Below are positions 8,139 to 15,440 of a stretch of DNA of 27,473 nt, piece after piece. The stretch comes from Prevotella sp. Its GTDB lineage: Bacteria > Bacteroidota > Bacteroidia > Bacteroidales > Dysgonomonadaceae. The notes below the pieces were generated by a model that saw only the letters and a list, made by a program, of their open reading frames with translations, had not been told where the DNA came from and did no database searches. The stretch lies in NCBI GenBank assembly GCA_031260865.1, contig JAISKQ010000221.1, positions 1-27,473 of the forward strand. The letters are read 5' to 3'. The position numbers were made by a program, and so were the translations under genes. How positions within the stretch are numbered: the stretch's first letter is position 1; each line of letters opens with the position of its first letter.

Positions 8139-8183
8139 GCTTAATATTAATTAAATTGACCGTTATTTTTTATATTAGTCGTA

Positions 8184-8335
8184 ATAGAATTCTAAAAATC
8201 ACATTCATATTTAGAAAAAGTGACAAAAGTAACAGTTTTTTCAGAGTTCAAGTTTACTGGCTTGATAGAACTCTTGCACGCTTGTAACTCAAAACTTATT
8301 ACTTGTAACTTGTAACTTGTAACTGTTTTTGATAA
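8184..8335 (-). repeat. Intergenic repeat-rich segment related to 14585-15195 and 19205-19285
   Basis: It holds the inverted dispersed element, the string AGTAAACTTGAACTCT shared with 15138-15153 (minus orientation here), and a short GTAACTT tandem run near 8302-8320. TAGAATTCTAAAAA near 8186-8199 recurs near 19226. The segment codes for nothing visible. Confidence 0.55.
8220..8251 (-). promoter_or_regulatory. Dispersed element copy, possible promoter of the ABC operon
   Basis: On the minus strand TTG (8251-8249), 17 bases, and TACTTTTG (8231-8224) form a promoter-like pair. The -7 part is inside TGTTACTTTTGTCAC, a sequence also found four times at 14818-15184. The expected start point gives a leader of about 80 bases before the ATPase gene. 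Confidence 0.4.
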
Positions 8336-8346
8336 ATTTGTAAAAT

Positions 8347-8388
8347 AAAAAAAAGGTCATTCCGGTAAAGAAACGACCTTTTTTATTT
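8347..8388 (-). terminator. Intrinsic terminator of the DUF349 gene
   Basis: GGTC (8355-8358) and GACC (8375-8378) with flanking A- and T-tracts form a hairpin. On the minus strand the stem is followed by eight U. It starts 14 bp past the stop codon of the DUF349 gene. Confidence 0.8.
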
Positions 8389-8401
8389 TATTGTTTAGAA
8401 T

Positions 8402-10252
8402 TTATTTTTCCAACTCATTCAGATTTTCATCGATAGCTTCAATTTTCTTTATCAACAAGTCTAACTCGGACTTCAAATTCTCAATCTTATTATTTACATC
8501 TTTCAATAAGCCGCCGGCTCCTTTAGATGATATAGATAAGAAGTTCATATTGTTTTCGTATGTCTGAAGATCGGATTTCACTTTATTGTATTGATGCATC
8601 AAATGATCCCGCTCTTTGTAGAACGCTTTTTTCGGATTATCCAGCTTAGAAAGGTTATCTTTCATGTTCGACTTGAATGACTCGAAGCGACGTTCTGTTT
8701 TATCTATTTTCAGACGATCGTAGTGAGCGTCAACAGCCTGATGAAATTCCTTATATATTTTATCTTTTTCCTTGAACGGAACAAAGCCTATCTTGTGCCA
8801 TTCATCCGCTAAAGCGCGAACATGCTCTAAAGCTTCCGATGAACCAAGAGACTCGTCCAAAGCCTTTATTTTCCCTATGATTTCTTTCTTCGCTGCTAAA
8901 TTTTCAAGTTCCTCGTTCTTGTGCGTATGTTCATTCTTTTTCTTCTGTTCAAAGAAATAGTCGCAGGCTGTAACAAATTCTTTCCAAATGGCATCCGAGA
9001 ATTTACGAGGGACAGGTCCTATCGTTTTCCATTCTTTCTGAATCGTAATCAATCGGTCTGCTGTGGATTTCCAATCCGTGCTATTTTTCAATGCTTTCAC
9101 TTGTTCTGTCAAAGCGCGCTTTTTCTCCAAGTTTTCGTCCATTTCATTTCTGACACCCTTAAAAAATTCGCTTTTCTTTTCGAAGAAAGCATCACAAAGT
9201 GAACGGTATTCTTCAAATATCTGGTTATTCACTTTTTTAGGAACAAAGCCTATTGTCTTCCATTTCGCTTGCAAGTCTATCACAACCTTGCTCTTTTCAT
9301 CCCATTCCTTGAATGACGTAAGAGTAGAATAGTCAATATTTTTCAGCGTTTCGCATATAGCGTTTTTTTCCGCCAGATTTTCTTCTTCTCTTCCTTTCAG
9401 GGATTCAAAGTGAATCTGATAGCTCTTGTTTATAGCTGTCGACGCATTCTTGAAACGAGTCCATATTTCATCTCTCAACTCTCTGGACACCGGTCCTATT
9501 TCGCGCCATTGCTGATGAAAATTCTGTAATTGATGAAAAGAAGACACCGCGTCCGTATCAGCCACTAATTTTTCGACAGATTCACAGATCGCGGTTTTCA
9601 GTTCCAGATTCTTTTTGAAATCATAATCACGAAATTCATTATTAATCTTTATCAGGTCATAAAACTTTTCGGTGTAGATCTGATACGATTTCCAAAGGTC
9701 TTTTTCTTTTGATTGAGGAATCGACGTGATTCCATTCCATTGTTGTTGCAGATCCTTAAATTCTTTATAGAGCTTATTAAAGTCACCCGAACTTTCGGTA
9801 ATGACCTTTATCGATTCTATTATCTTGAGTTTCTTATTATAATTTTCTTCTTTGATCTTTTCTTCCGTTGCCAACTGGCTCGCGCGCTTCTCTTTTATGT
9901 CATTCAGAAACGTTTTTAATACTTCTTCGCTTGGGTCAGGCGCGGGCACAAAAGTTTCCACATCGTTTCCCGCTTCGATAAACTCAGTTTTCTGAGCCTC
10001 TATCGCGACCGAACGCAACTTGTAGAAAGACTGTTTGAGTGACTCGACTTCTGCTCGGGTTGGTACCTCCGGTTGAATAACCAAGTTTTTCAATTTTTCA
10101 ATGATTTCATCCTTGGTTAAAGAAGGATTCTTTACCAACGAAGTCTCTGGAGTTGTTTCCGATTGCTCTTTTATTTCTTCTACTATCGGTTCATTTACAA
10201 TGTCTTCCGATAGATTGATTTCCGGCAATTCGGGATTTAGGTTCTCGCTCAT
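8402..10252 (-). CDS. DUF349 repeat protein
   Basis: A 616-residue cytoplasmic protein, all alpha-helical and highly charged, with no signal peptide. After an acidic, low-complexity N-terminus (about 1-60) it carries about five repeats of the DUF349 unit, recognised by W-K-x-I-G-x-V-P followed by a helix ending in YF(F/Y)xxK: WNGITSIP, WREIGPVSRE, WKTIGFVPKK, WKTIGPVPRK and WHKIGFVPFK. A long coiled coil ends the protein (about 545-616). DUF349 proteins are widespread in Bacteroidetes and Actinobacteria; their function is not settled. It is a single-gene unit with its own terminator and a plausible promoter at 10300-10329. Confidence 0.92.
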   Translation of the reverse strand: MSENLNPELPEINLSEDIVNEPIVEEIKEQSETTPETSLVKNPSLTKDEIIEKLKNLVIQPEVPTRAEVESLKQSFYKLRSVAIEAQKTEFIEAGNDVETFVPAPDPSEEVLKTFLNDIKEKRASQLATEEKIKEENYNKKLKIIESIKVITESSGDFNKLYKEFKDLQQQWNGITSIPQSKEKDLWKSYQIYTEKFYDLIKINNEFRDYDFKKNLELKTAICESVEKLVADTDAVSSFHQLQNFHQQWREIGPVSRELRDEIWTRFKNASTAINKSYQIHFESLKGREEENLAEKNAICETLKNIDYSTLTSFKEWDEKSKVVIDLQAKWKTIGFVPKKVNNQIFEEYRSLCDAFFEKKSEFFKGVRNEMDENLEKKRALTEQVKALKNSTDWKSTADRLITIQKEWKTIGPVPRKFSDAIWKEFVTACDYFFEQKKKNEHTHKNEELENLAAKKEIIGKIKALDESLGSSEALEHVRALADEWHKIGFVPFKEKDKIYKEFHQAVDAHYDRLKIDKTERRFESFKSNMKDNLSKLDNPKKAFYKERDHLMHQYNKVKSDLQTYENNMNFLSISSKGAGGLLKDVNNKIENLKSELDLLIKKIEAIDENLNELEK

Positions 10253-10299
10253 ATAATTAGTTTTTAGAATGAAAGGACATGCCTTAAGTTTTCACAAAG

Positions 10300-10329
10300 C
10301 AAATTAATGATTTTTTTTTGTGATTTCAA
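10300..10329 (-). promoter_or_regulatory. Probable promoter of the DUF349 gene
   Basis: On the minus strand TTG (10329-10327), 20 bases, then TAATTTG (10306-10300), one base short of the TAnnTTTG consensus. It lies about 48 bp upstream of the start codon. Confidence 0.4.
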
Positions 10330-10368
10330 CTACAAGAGTAAACTTTTTTTTAGATTATCTAATAAAAG

Positions 10369-13300
10369 TTATCGTTTACCTCTTTCTTTCAGTTGTTGCT
10401 TTCGTTTTTCTTCGGCTTGCTTCTCTTTTTCTTTACGTTCTTTTTCTCTGTTTTTCTCTTTTTCTTTACGTTCTTTATCCTGTTGACGGAGACGTTCTTT
10501 TTGAAGGCGTTCCCTGCCCTTGCGTTCAGCTTCTTTTTGTTTATACAGGTTTTCCCGCGCCTTTAACGTCGCTTGCGCCGCGTCTTCTTTTTGTTTTTCC
10601 TCAAGGCGTCTCCGATCTTCGGCTTGTTTCTTCGCGTTGTTTATTGAATCCTCCTCTGCTTTTTCGGCTTTGGCGATAGCATCTGTTCCGGCTTTTTCAA
10701 TCTTCTTTATTGAATCCTGTCGAGCTTTCAGAATCGTTTTTTGGTTTTTCTCCTGTTCTTTCCGTTGTTTTTCTTCTATTTTCAGCGCTTCTTTTTCCTC
10801 TTTCGTCAGTTTTTCCCTGTTTTTATAGTTATTAAAGAGATTCTTTATGCCGTCCACCGGATTATTCACCACATCTTCTATGTTTTCTACAACCTTGTTT
10901 ACCTGTCCCGCTTTCTGTAACTGATCCTTGGTTAGTAAGTCATCCGCGTTTATTTGTTTATCATCCGCGGGTTTCCCGCCTTGTTCTTCTTCCTGCTTTT
11001 CGGCAGTCACGGACGGCTCTATCACAGGGGTTTCTATTGTAGGAATTTCCGTCGGCTGTATATTATCCACTTCATCTGTTTTCCGCGTTACAGGTTTTAT
11101 TACAGGGTCATATACAACCCCGTTCCACGATGCTATCAATTGAGGAAATTGCCCGGCGAAATTTTCACTGAAATAAGTCATGTATTTTTCGAGACCCAAG
11201 CGGGGAAGCACGTTTATATAATTATCCGTGGAAATAGGCAAAACGACAATGGAAGTGTCGAGACGCCGCATTAATCCGCCTCCGTTATACGCCCTAACCA
11301 GGTATGACCTGATAGAATTGAAAGAATCAAATCCTTTGATTTGAAGGACATTGTACGGAGGATCACTTTCAAAACTTAAGTCGAACGTCTGAATGACGTA
11401 ATTAGAGAAATTGTAATCCGCCACCTCGTACAGCAATTCATTCCGGTCTATTGTGTTAGGCTTGAACATTAGTAACAATATATACGGACTATCGAGCGTA
11501 TCGGTATATCGCGACACCTTGTTTTGGCTTTCAGCCGACGATTCTCCGCTTTCATAAGCTTTGCTCCAATCGAAATCGGTAATCGGCGTACCATCCGACA
11601 GCAGTATCTTTCCTGCTTTTACCCGGTCAAGTATTTCGGTTGCCAATGGAGTTACTTCCGATTTCGGATATTTTTCCACCATCTCGGTCAGGCTTGCCTC
11701 CAAATTATAAGCATCGCGCGTTTGCGCGTAAGTCAATGCGTTCAGTAATGTGAAGTTCGGCATTAAATCCGTAAACGGATACTTCTTCTTCATCGATTGA
11801 TAATTGAGTCTCACAACGTCCACATCTCCCCGCCGGTATGCTTTGTATGCTTCATCGTAGAGAGAATCCTGCAAACCCGCCATATGCCTGAAGTTCCACT
11901 CAAAATCGGGTTGGGAAACCGATTCCGCGTATTTCCCGGTAGAAAATTCCGCCAATATTTTAGATTGATAGAAAGACATCATACGACTGTCTCCCGCCTG
12001 CATATATATCAATAGCAATTGATAGTAGATTTCTTCCAGATTTGGCGTGTAAGGAAAACGACGGAGATCTGTGCCGAAAGCATCGATGGCCAAGGTCATA
12101 TCCCCCAGTTTATCTTTATAGATCAACCCCATATTAAACAAGGCGTTTTCGATCAATATATTCGAAGCCTCTATCGCTTCCGAGGTTAACGGTAATTGCT
12201 GCAAATAATACTCCACGGAATATTTATCTTCGATAACATTCCCTGCCGATTCCGTTTTCTGATTGTCGGCAAGCAGGTTATCCTGTCCTTCGGTTGGAGT
12301 CGAATCCGATTCTCGCGTTATATCCGATTCCAAAAATCCGGTGGAGTTTTTATTTTTTCGGCGCCAGTCATCCTCTAATTTACGAGTTCCCCATTGTTTT
12401 TGGAATGCTATTTTACCTTGGTTCACAGCCTGTTCGTTATAGAAATAGAAAGAATTTGACGCGCCTTGTTGTGTGGGTATAGCAGGCGTAGCGGGCGTTG
12501 GATTGGCTTGTTCAAATAAACTTTCCTCCATATCGCCCCATGAGGAAATCTGATTCTTCTTCTCCTCAATCCGCTTCATATTCTCTTCTTCTTTCAACGC
12601 CTTAGCCTCTACTTCTTTCAGCTCGGCTATCTTATTGTTTATTATATCTAAACGTTCCGTTTCCGGCAACTGAGCCAAATATTGCAAGCTATCCTGTTCC
12701 TCTACCGTTTTCACATGGACAACAAGCTCATCCAACACGCCGGAGCGGAGCGCTACCCTCGGATAATCCGCATGATTTCTCTTTAGTTGCGACAATGCTT
12801 CCGAATAGCATGGCTGAGCCAATACAAATTCCCGCCGCGCGAAATAGACGTCTCCCAACCGTACTTGAGCCACCGCTTTGTCATATCCGCCACGGATACT
12901 TTCGGTTATCGCCTTCCTGTAATTATCAATGGCTCTTGTCGTATCCGCTTTCTCCAGATGCACATTCCCCATCGCGTAATATAGCTGATCAAGATATTCT
13001 TTGTTCTTCGGACTTTTAGCCATCTTGGAAAGGATGGACAATGCCTTTGCCTTTCCTTGCGAATCGTCCAGCATAATCTGTCGCAGTCGCGCGTTGAACG
13101 TGTATTTATACGGCGTGCTCATGCCCTTGACGGAGGCAAATGCTTTGTCGGCTTTTGCTTTATCGTTTGTTTCAGCGTACAATTGACCTAAAAGATACTT
13201 CATACGGGTTTTCCGAAGCTGATTCTTTTCTTTTTTCACGGCTGATTCCAAGTGTGGAATAGCCGCCTGATACTCATTGTTATACACAAGGTAATTAGCT

Positions 13301-13953
13301 TTCACTAAAGAATACAGACCTTTATGTTTTTCGGGTGCTCCTCCGGCTATTTCTATTTTATGTAAAATATTTTCCGCCTCGTACATCCATCCCATTTCGG
13401 TATATGCCCTTGCTATCCACAGCCGACATTCCGCGACAATATCGGGATTGGAACTATAAATTTTTGTTATATAAAGGAATGTCGTTATCGTCTGTAAATA
13501 ATCGCCATCCTGAAACTCGGCTTTGGCAAGCAACAGCCATACCTGATCCATAAAAGGCGTAAATTCCTTCTGTTGAAGCCACGCTTGATAATCGGCATCG
13601 CCACGCCTGTCGGGATTCCGCCGGGGACGGGCTTTTATCGAATGTAATTTGATCGCCTTGGTCGTTTTATCCACCGTCGTGGTAAAGTTGCCCGATGGAC
13701 TTATGGAGTCCGAGCTTTGCGGAAAAATATACAGTATCTCGGACAGGTTATCCTCGCGTCCTCTTTCTTTTGCATCCAAAGCTTCTTTGTAAGCTATATC
13801 CGCGTTATAATGTATATTGTAGCGGGTGTTTACCGAATGGTAAAAACGTGTCAAGGCAGTGTTCTTCTTGGTAGAACACGCCGGTGTGAGGAAAAGCAGG
13901 AGCAATACACCAAAACCAATGGATAGCGTATATGCCGGATTATTTTGTGACAC
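10369..13953 (-). CDS. porW: PorW/SprE-type TPR lipoprotein with long Lys/Glu-rich tail
   Basis: A 1194-residue lipoprotein starting at GTG (13953); no ATG fits, and an in-frame stop lies just upstream. The signal peptide ends at the lipobox TPAC (C26), followed by CSTKKNTALTRFYHSVNTRYN, the hallmark opening of PorW/SprE proteins. Residues about 150-450 and 590-800 are TPR-type helical repeats, separated by a Gln/Asn/Ser-rich linker. A compact domain follows (about 830-960: ILLLMFKPNTIDRNELLYEV). The last 170 residues are a Lys/Glu/Arg-rich coiled coil. PorW/SprE act in type IX secretion and gliding in other Bacteroidetes, probably linking periplasmic and outer-membrane parts. It is clearly longer than the P. 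gingivalis and Flavobacterium proteins. No other type IX gene or CTD-bearing cargo is visible here, so a secretion role is inference. Confidence 0.85.
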   Translation of the reverse strand: MSQNNPAYTLSIGFGVLLLLFLTPACSTKKNTALTRFYHSVNTRYNIHYNADIAYKEALDAKERGREDNLSEILYIFPQSSDSISPSGNFTTTVDKTTKAIKLHSIKARPRRNPDRRGDADYQAWLQQKEFTPFMDQVWLLLAKAEFQDGDYLQTITTFLYITKIYSSNPDIVAECRLWIARAYTEMGWMYEAENILHKIEIAGGAPEKHKGLYSLVKANYLVYNNEYQAAIPHLESAVKKEKNQLRKTRMKYLLGQLYAETNDKAKADKAFASVKGMSTPYKYTFNARLRQIMLDDSQGKAKALSILSKMAKSPKNKEYLDQLYYAMGNVHLEKADTTRAIDNYRKAITESIRGGYDKAVAQVRLGDVYFARREFVLAQPCYSEALSQLKRNHADYPRVALRSGVLDELVVHVKTVEEQDSLQYLAQLPETERLDIINNKIAELKEVEAKALKEEENMKRIEEKKNQISSWGDMEESLFEQANPTPATPAIPTQQGASNSFYFYNEQAVNQGKIAFQKQWGTRKLEDDWRRKNKNSTGFLESDITRESDSTPTEGQDNLLADNQKTESAGNVIEDKYSVEYYLQQLPLTSEAIEASNILIENALFNMGLIYKDKLGDMTLAIDAFGTDLRRFPYTPNLEEIYYQLLLIYMQAGDSRMMSFYQSKILAEFSTGKYAESVSQPDFEWNFRHMAGLQDSLYDEAYKAYRRGDVDVVRLNYQSMKKKYPFTDLMPNFTLLNALTYAQTRDAYNLEASLTEMVEKYPKSEVTPLATEILDRVKAGKILLSDGTPITDFDWSKAYESGESSAESQNKVSRYTDTLDSPYILLLMFKPNTIDRNELLYEVADYNFSNYVIQTFDLSFESDPPYNVLQIKGFDSFNSIRSYLVRAYNGGGLMRRLDTSIVVLPISTDNYINVLPRLGLEKYMTYFSENFAGQFPQLIASWNGVVYDPVIKPVTRKTDEVDNIQPTEIPTIETPVIEPSVTAEKQEEEQGGKPADDKQINADDLLTKDQLQKAGQVNKVVENIEDVVNNPVDGIKNLFNNYKNREKLTKEEKEALKIEEKQRKEQEKNQKTILKARQDSIKKIEKAGTDAIAKAEKAEEDSINNAKKQAEDRRRLEEKQKEDAAQATLKARENLYKQKEAERKGRERLQKERLRQQDKERKEKEKNREKERKEKEKQAEEKRKQQLKERGKR

Positions 13954-13989
13954 GTATAATTGACAACTGGTTTAACTTAATATAAAACA

Positions 13990-13997
13990 CAAAAATA
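13990..13997 (-). promoter_or_regulatory. -7 element for the PorW/SprE-type gene
   Basis: TATTTTTG on the minus strand matches TAnnTTTG and lies about 36 bp before the GTG start. No TTG is found at the usual distance upstream. Confidence 0.38.
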
Positions 13998-14053
13998 AGC
14001 ATTTTATTGTTTGGTATCCTATAATGCGGCAACGCAAATTAGTTTCTAAAACA

Positions 14054-14085
14054 TTTGCATATATTAAAAATGATAACTATTTTTG
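14054..14085 (+). promoter_or_regulatory. Consensus promoter of the tRNA-Leu/tRNA-Gly unit
   Basis: TTTG (14054-14057), exactly 20 bases, then TATTTTTG (14078-14085) is a full match to the Bacteroidetes -33/-7 pattern. Transcription would start near 14092, about 75 bases before tRNA-Leu. Confidence 0.6.
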
Positions 14086-14128
14086 AACCCGAAAAGAAAA
14101 ACAGGTCAATAAATAATGCTTGTTGAGT

Positions 14129-14155
14129 AAATGTGATAAGAGGTCACATTTTTTT
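14129..14155 (+). terminator. Terminator-like hairpin just before tRNA-Leu
   Basis: AAATGTGA (14129-14136) pairs perfectly with TCACATTT (14144-14151) across a 7-base loop, and the T-tract runs 14149-14155. It lies between the tRNA promoter and the tRNA, so it could release a leader RNA of about 60 bases. The same sequence is a TGTGA-N7-TCACA dyad and could instead be a protein-binding site. Confidence 0.5.
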
Positions 14156-14166
14156 GTTTAAATCAT

Positions 14167-14250
14167 GCGCACGTGGTGGAATTGGTAGACACGCTACTTT
14201 GAGGGGGTAGTGCCGGTAACGGTGTGCAAGTTCAAATCTTGTCGTGCGCA
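14167..14250 (+). tRNA. tRNA-Leu (anticodon GAG)
   Basis: The acceptor stem GCGCACG (14167-14173) pairs fully with CGTGCGC (14243-14249), with A as discriminator base. The anticodon arm is CTACT-TTGAGGG-GGTAG, placing GAG at positions 34-36. A variable arm (TGCCGGTAACGGTG) marks a class II tRNA, and the T arm has GTTCAAATC. CCA is not encoded. It decodes CUC and CUU. Confidence 0.95.
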
Positions 14251-14288
14251 CACATAATAAATATTGCAATTAATTTATATTGCTCAAC

Positions 14289-14361
14289 GCGAAAGTAGCT
14301 CAGTTGGTAGAGCACGACCTTCCCAAGGTCGGGGTCGCGGGTTCGAGCCCCGTTTTTCGCT
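14289..14361 (+). tRNA. tRNA-Gly (anticodon CCC)
   Basis: The acceptor stem GCGAAAG (14289-14295) pairs with TTTTCGC (14354-14360, one G-U pair). The D arm has AGCTCAGTTGGTAGAGC, the anticodon arm is CGACC-TTCCCAA-GGTCG (CCC at 34-36), and the T arm has GTTCGAGCC. CCA is not encoded. It lies 38 bp after tRNA-Leu and is probably cotranscribed. It decodes GGG. Confidence 0.95.
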
Positions 14362-14396
14362 CTCCTCAAAAAGACAGTTGAGAGACAAAATAAGAC

Positions 14397-14435
14397 AACG
14401 CCTTCCAAATCAGATATTTGAAAGGCGTTTTTTTT
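14397..14435 (+). terminator. Intrinsic terminator of the tRNA unit
   Basis: AACGCCTT (14397-14404) pairs with AAGGCGTT (14422-14429), with an inner CAAAT/ATTTG helix, followed by a run of T to 14435. This is a strong stem-loop with T-tract 36 bp after tRNA-Gly. Confidence 0.88.
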
Positions 14436-14601
14436 ATATTATTCCATCCAAAAGGTCAACCCGAAAAATAGTGAAGGAAGGGGAAACGAAGCTTATATCT
14501 CAATAAATAATTTTAACTTTTTATAACATAGATTATTGCCCGCGAATGGCTAAAAACCGTCATCTCTTTTTTACAAAATTATCTATATATAGATGAGTTG
14601 T

Positions 14602-14699
14602 AAGTAATGAGTTTTGAGTAATGAGTTTTGAGTAATGAGTTTTGAGTAATGAGTTTTGAGTAATGAGTTTTGAGTAATGAGTTTTGAGTAATGAGTTTT
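14602..14699. repeat. 14-bp tandem repeat, seven copies
   Basis: The unit GAGTAATGAGTTTT occurs seven times head to tail; the first copy has one change and an eighth, degenerate copy starts at 14700. The 14-bp period is not a multiple of three, and no real gene crosses it. It is a likely site of slipped-strand length variation. Confidence 0.92.
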
Positions 14700-14794
14700 G
14701 AGTAATAAATTACGAGTTAAAATTACAAGAAGGAATTGAGAGTTTTGAGTAATAAGTAATAAGGAGAAAGTAATGAGTGTACAAGAAAAATGAC

Positions 14795-14840
14795 ACAAAG
14801 CAATGTTGACTGAAAAGTGTTACTTTTGTCACCTTTTTTT
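14795..14840 (+). repeat. Dispersed element, copy 1
   Basis: ACAAAGCAATGTTGAC, GAAAAG, then the core TGTTACTTTTGTCAC (14818-14832) and a run of T. The core includes TACTTTTG, a perfect -7 promoter sequence. Confidence 0.75.
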
Positions 14841-14976
14841 AACAATAAACCATTCGCGACGCAAAGCGATGATTAAAGAGGTCTTTGATATGATGATATA
14901 GTTACAAGTTACGAGAGTTCTATTTTACTAGCTTGCAAGTTTACAAGAACGTGAAAAATAAAAAGTAAAGAATAGC

Positions 14977-15021
14977 GCGAAGCAATGATGACCGAAAACT
15001 GTTACTTTTGTCACCTTTTTT
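14977..15021 (+). repeat. Dispersed element, copy 2
   Basis: GCGAAGCAATGATGACCG followed by AAAACTGTTACTTTTGTCACC (core 15000-15014) and a run of T. It matches copy 1 over about 40 bp with few changes. Confidence 0.75.
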
Positions 15022-15066
15022 GAGTTTTGAGTAATGAGTAGTAAGTAATGAGTAATATTAAAAATG

Positions 15067-15112
15067 GAGCAAAGTGGTGTTACCTAAAAACTGTTACTTT
15101 TGTCACCTTTTT
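15067..15112 (+). repeat. Dispersed element, copy 3
   Basis: A more diverged left part (GAGCAAAGTGGTGTTACC), then AAAAACTGTTACTTTTGTCA (core 15092-15106) and CCTTTTT. The core is identical to the other copies. Confidence 0.7.
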
Positions 15113-15136
15113 GCAGGAAGGCATTACTTGAAATCT

Positions 15137-15192
15137 AGTAAACTTGAACTCTTGTAAACTTCTTACTACTGTTACTTTTGTCACTTTTTTTA
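15137..15192 (+). repeat. Dispersed element, copy 4
   Basis: Its left part differs from copies 1-3 and instead matches the inverted copy near 8220-8260 (AGTAAACTTGAACTCT). The core TGTTACTTTTGTCAC is at 15170-15184, followed by a T-tract. TTG at 15152-15154 lies 18 bases before the TACTTTTG element. Confidence 0.72.
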
Positions 15193-15396
15193 AAAAATTA
15201 ACCATCTACCCTCGACTTTTGGGGGTGACCCCTTGTTTTTCTCTATTACCCGACGGTTAAATTTGGGTTATTTTATCTTTCATTACATTAGCCTTTTAGC
15301 ACATATTTAAGGATAACAATATGGAATACAAAAGCTAAACTATCATAGTCTTTTGCAATAAAAGACCCTTTTCTTTCTTTATTCCATTAATATTTA

Positions 15397-15404
15397 TATC
15401 TTTG
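15397..15404 (+). promoter_or_regulatory. -7 promoter element of the Kelch/SARP regulator gene
   Basis: TATCTTTG matches TAnnTTTG and lies 36 bp before the start codon at 15441. At the -33 position only TTT is present. A perfect 7-bp hairpin (15348-15366) lies just upstream. Confidence 0.45.
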
Positions 15405-15440
15405 TAAAAAGAGTTAAGAAAACCTTAAATAAGCCGAGAC

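Larger units (their letters stand above)
14436..15440. other. About 1 kb without genes, rich in short repeats
   Basis: I find no credible coding frame here on either strand. The region contains a 14-bp tandem array (14602-14699), four copies of a dispersed element ending in TGTTACTTTTGTCAC plus a T-tract, scattered GAGTAATGAG-type words, and CGCGAATGG (14541-14549) facing its reverse complement (14850-14858). The last part holds the hairpin GTCTTTT-gcaat-AAAAGAC (15348-15366) and a promoter for the regulator. Confidence 0.7.

Noticed and set aside
10320..10679. Plus-strand hydrophobic, Leu/Phe-rich frame
   Set aside because: It is the complement of the Lys/Glu-rich tail of the PorW/SprE-type protein, which always reads as hydrophobic in antisense.
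14167..14361. Integration site of a mobile element at the tRNA genes
   Set aside because: I found no second copy of either tRNA 3' end in the window and no integrase or mobility gene.
14264..14506. Plus-strand frame of 80 codons over tRNA-Gly and its terminator
   Set aside because: It translates a tRNA and a terminator, so it is not a gene.
14602..14699. CRISPR array
   Set aside because: The units are 14 bp and directly abutting, without spacers, and no cas gene is present.
14583..14798. Minus-strand frame with a 14-residue repeated peptide
   Set aside because: The peptide repeat is only the translation of the 14-bp tandem array read in three frames; no conserved ends or signals.
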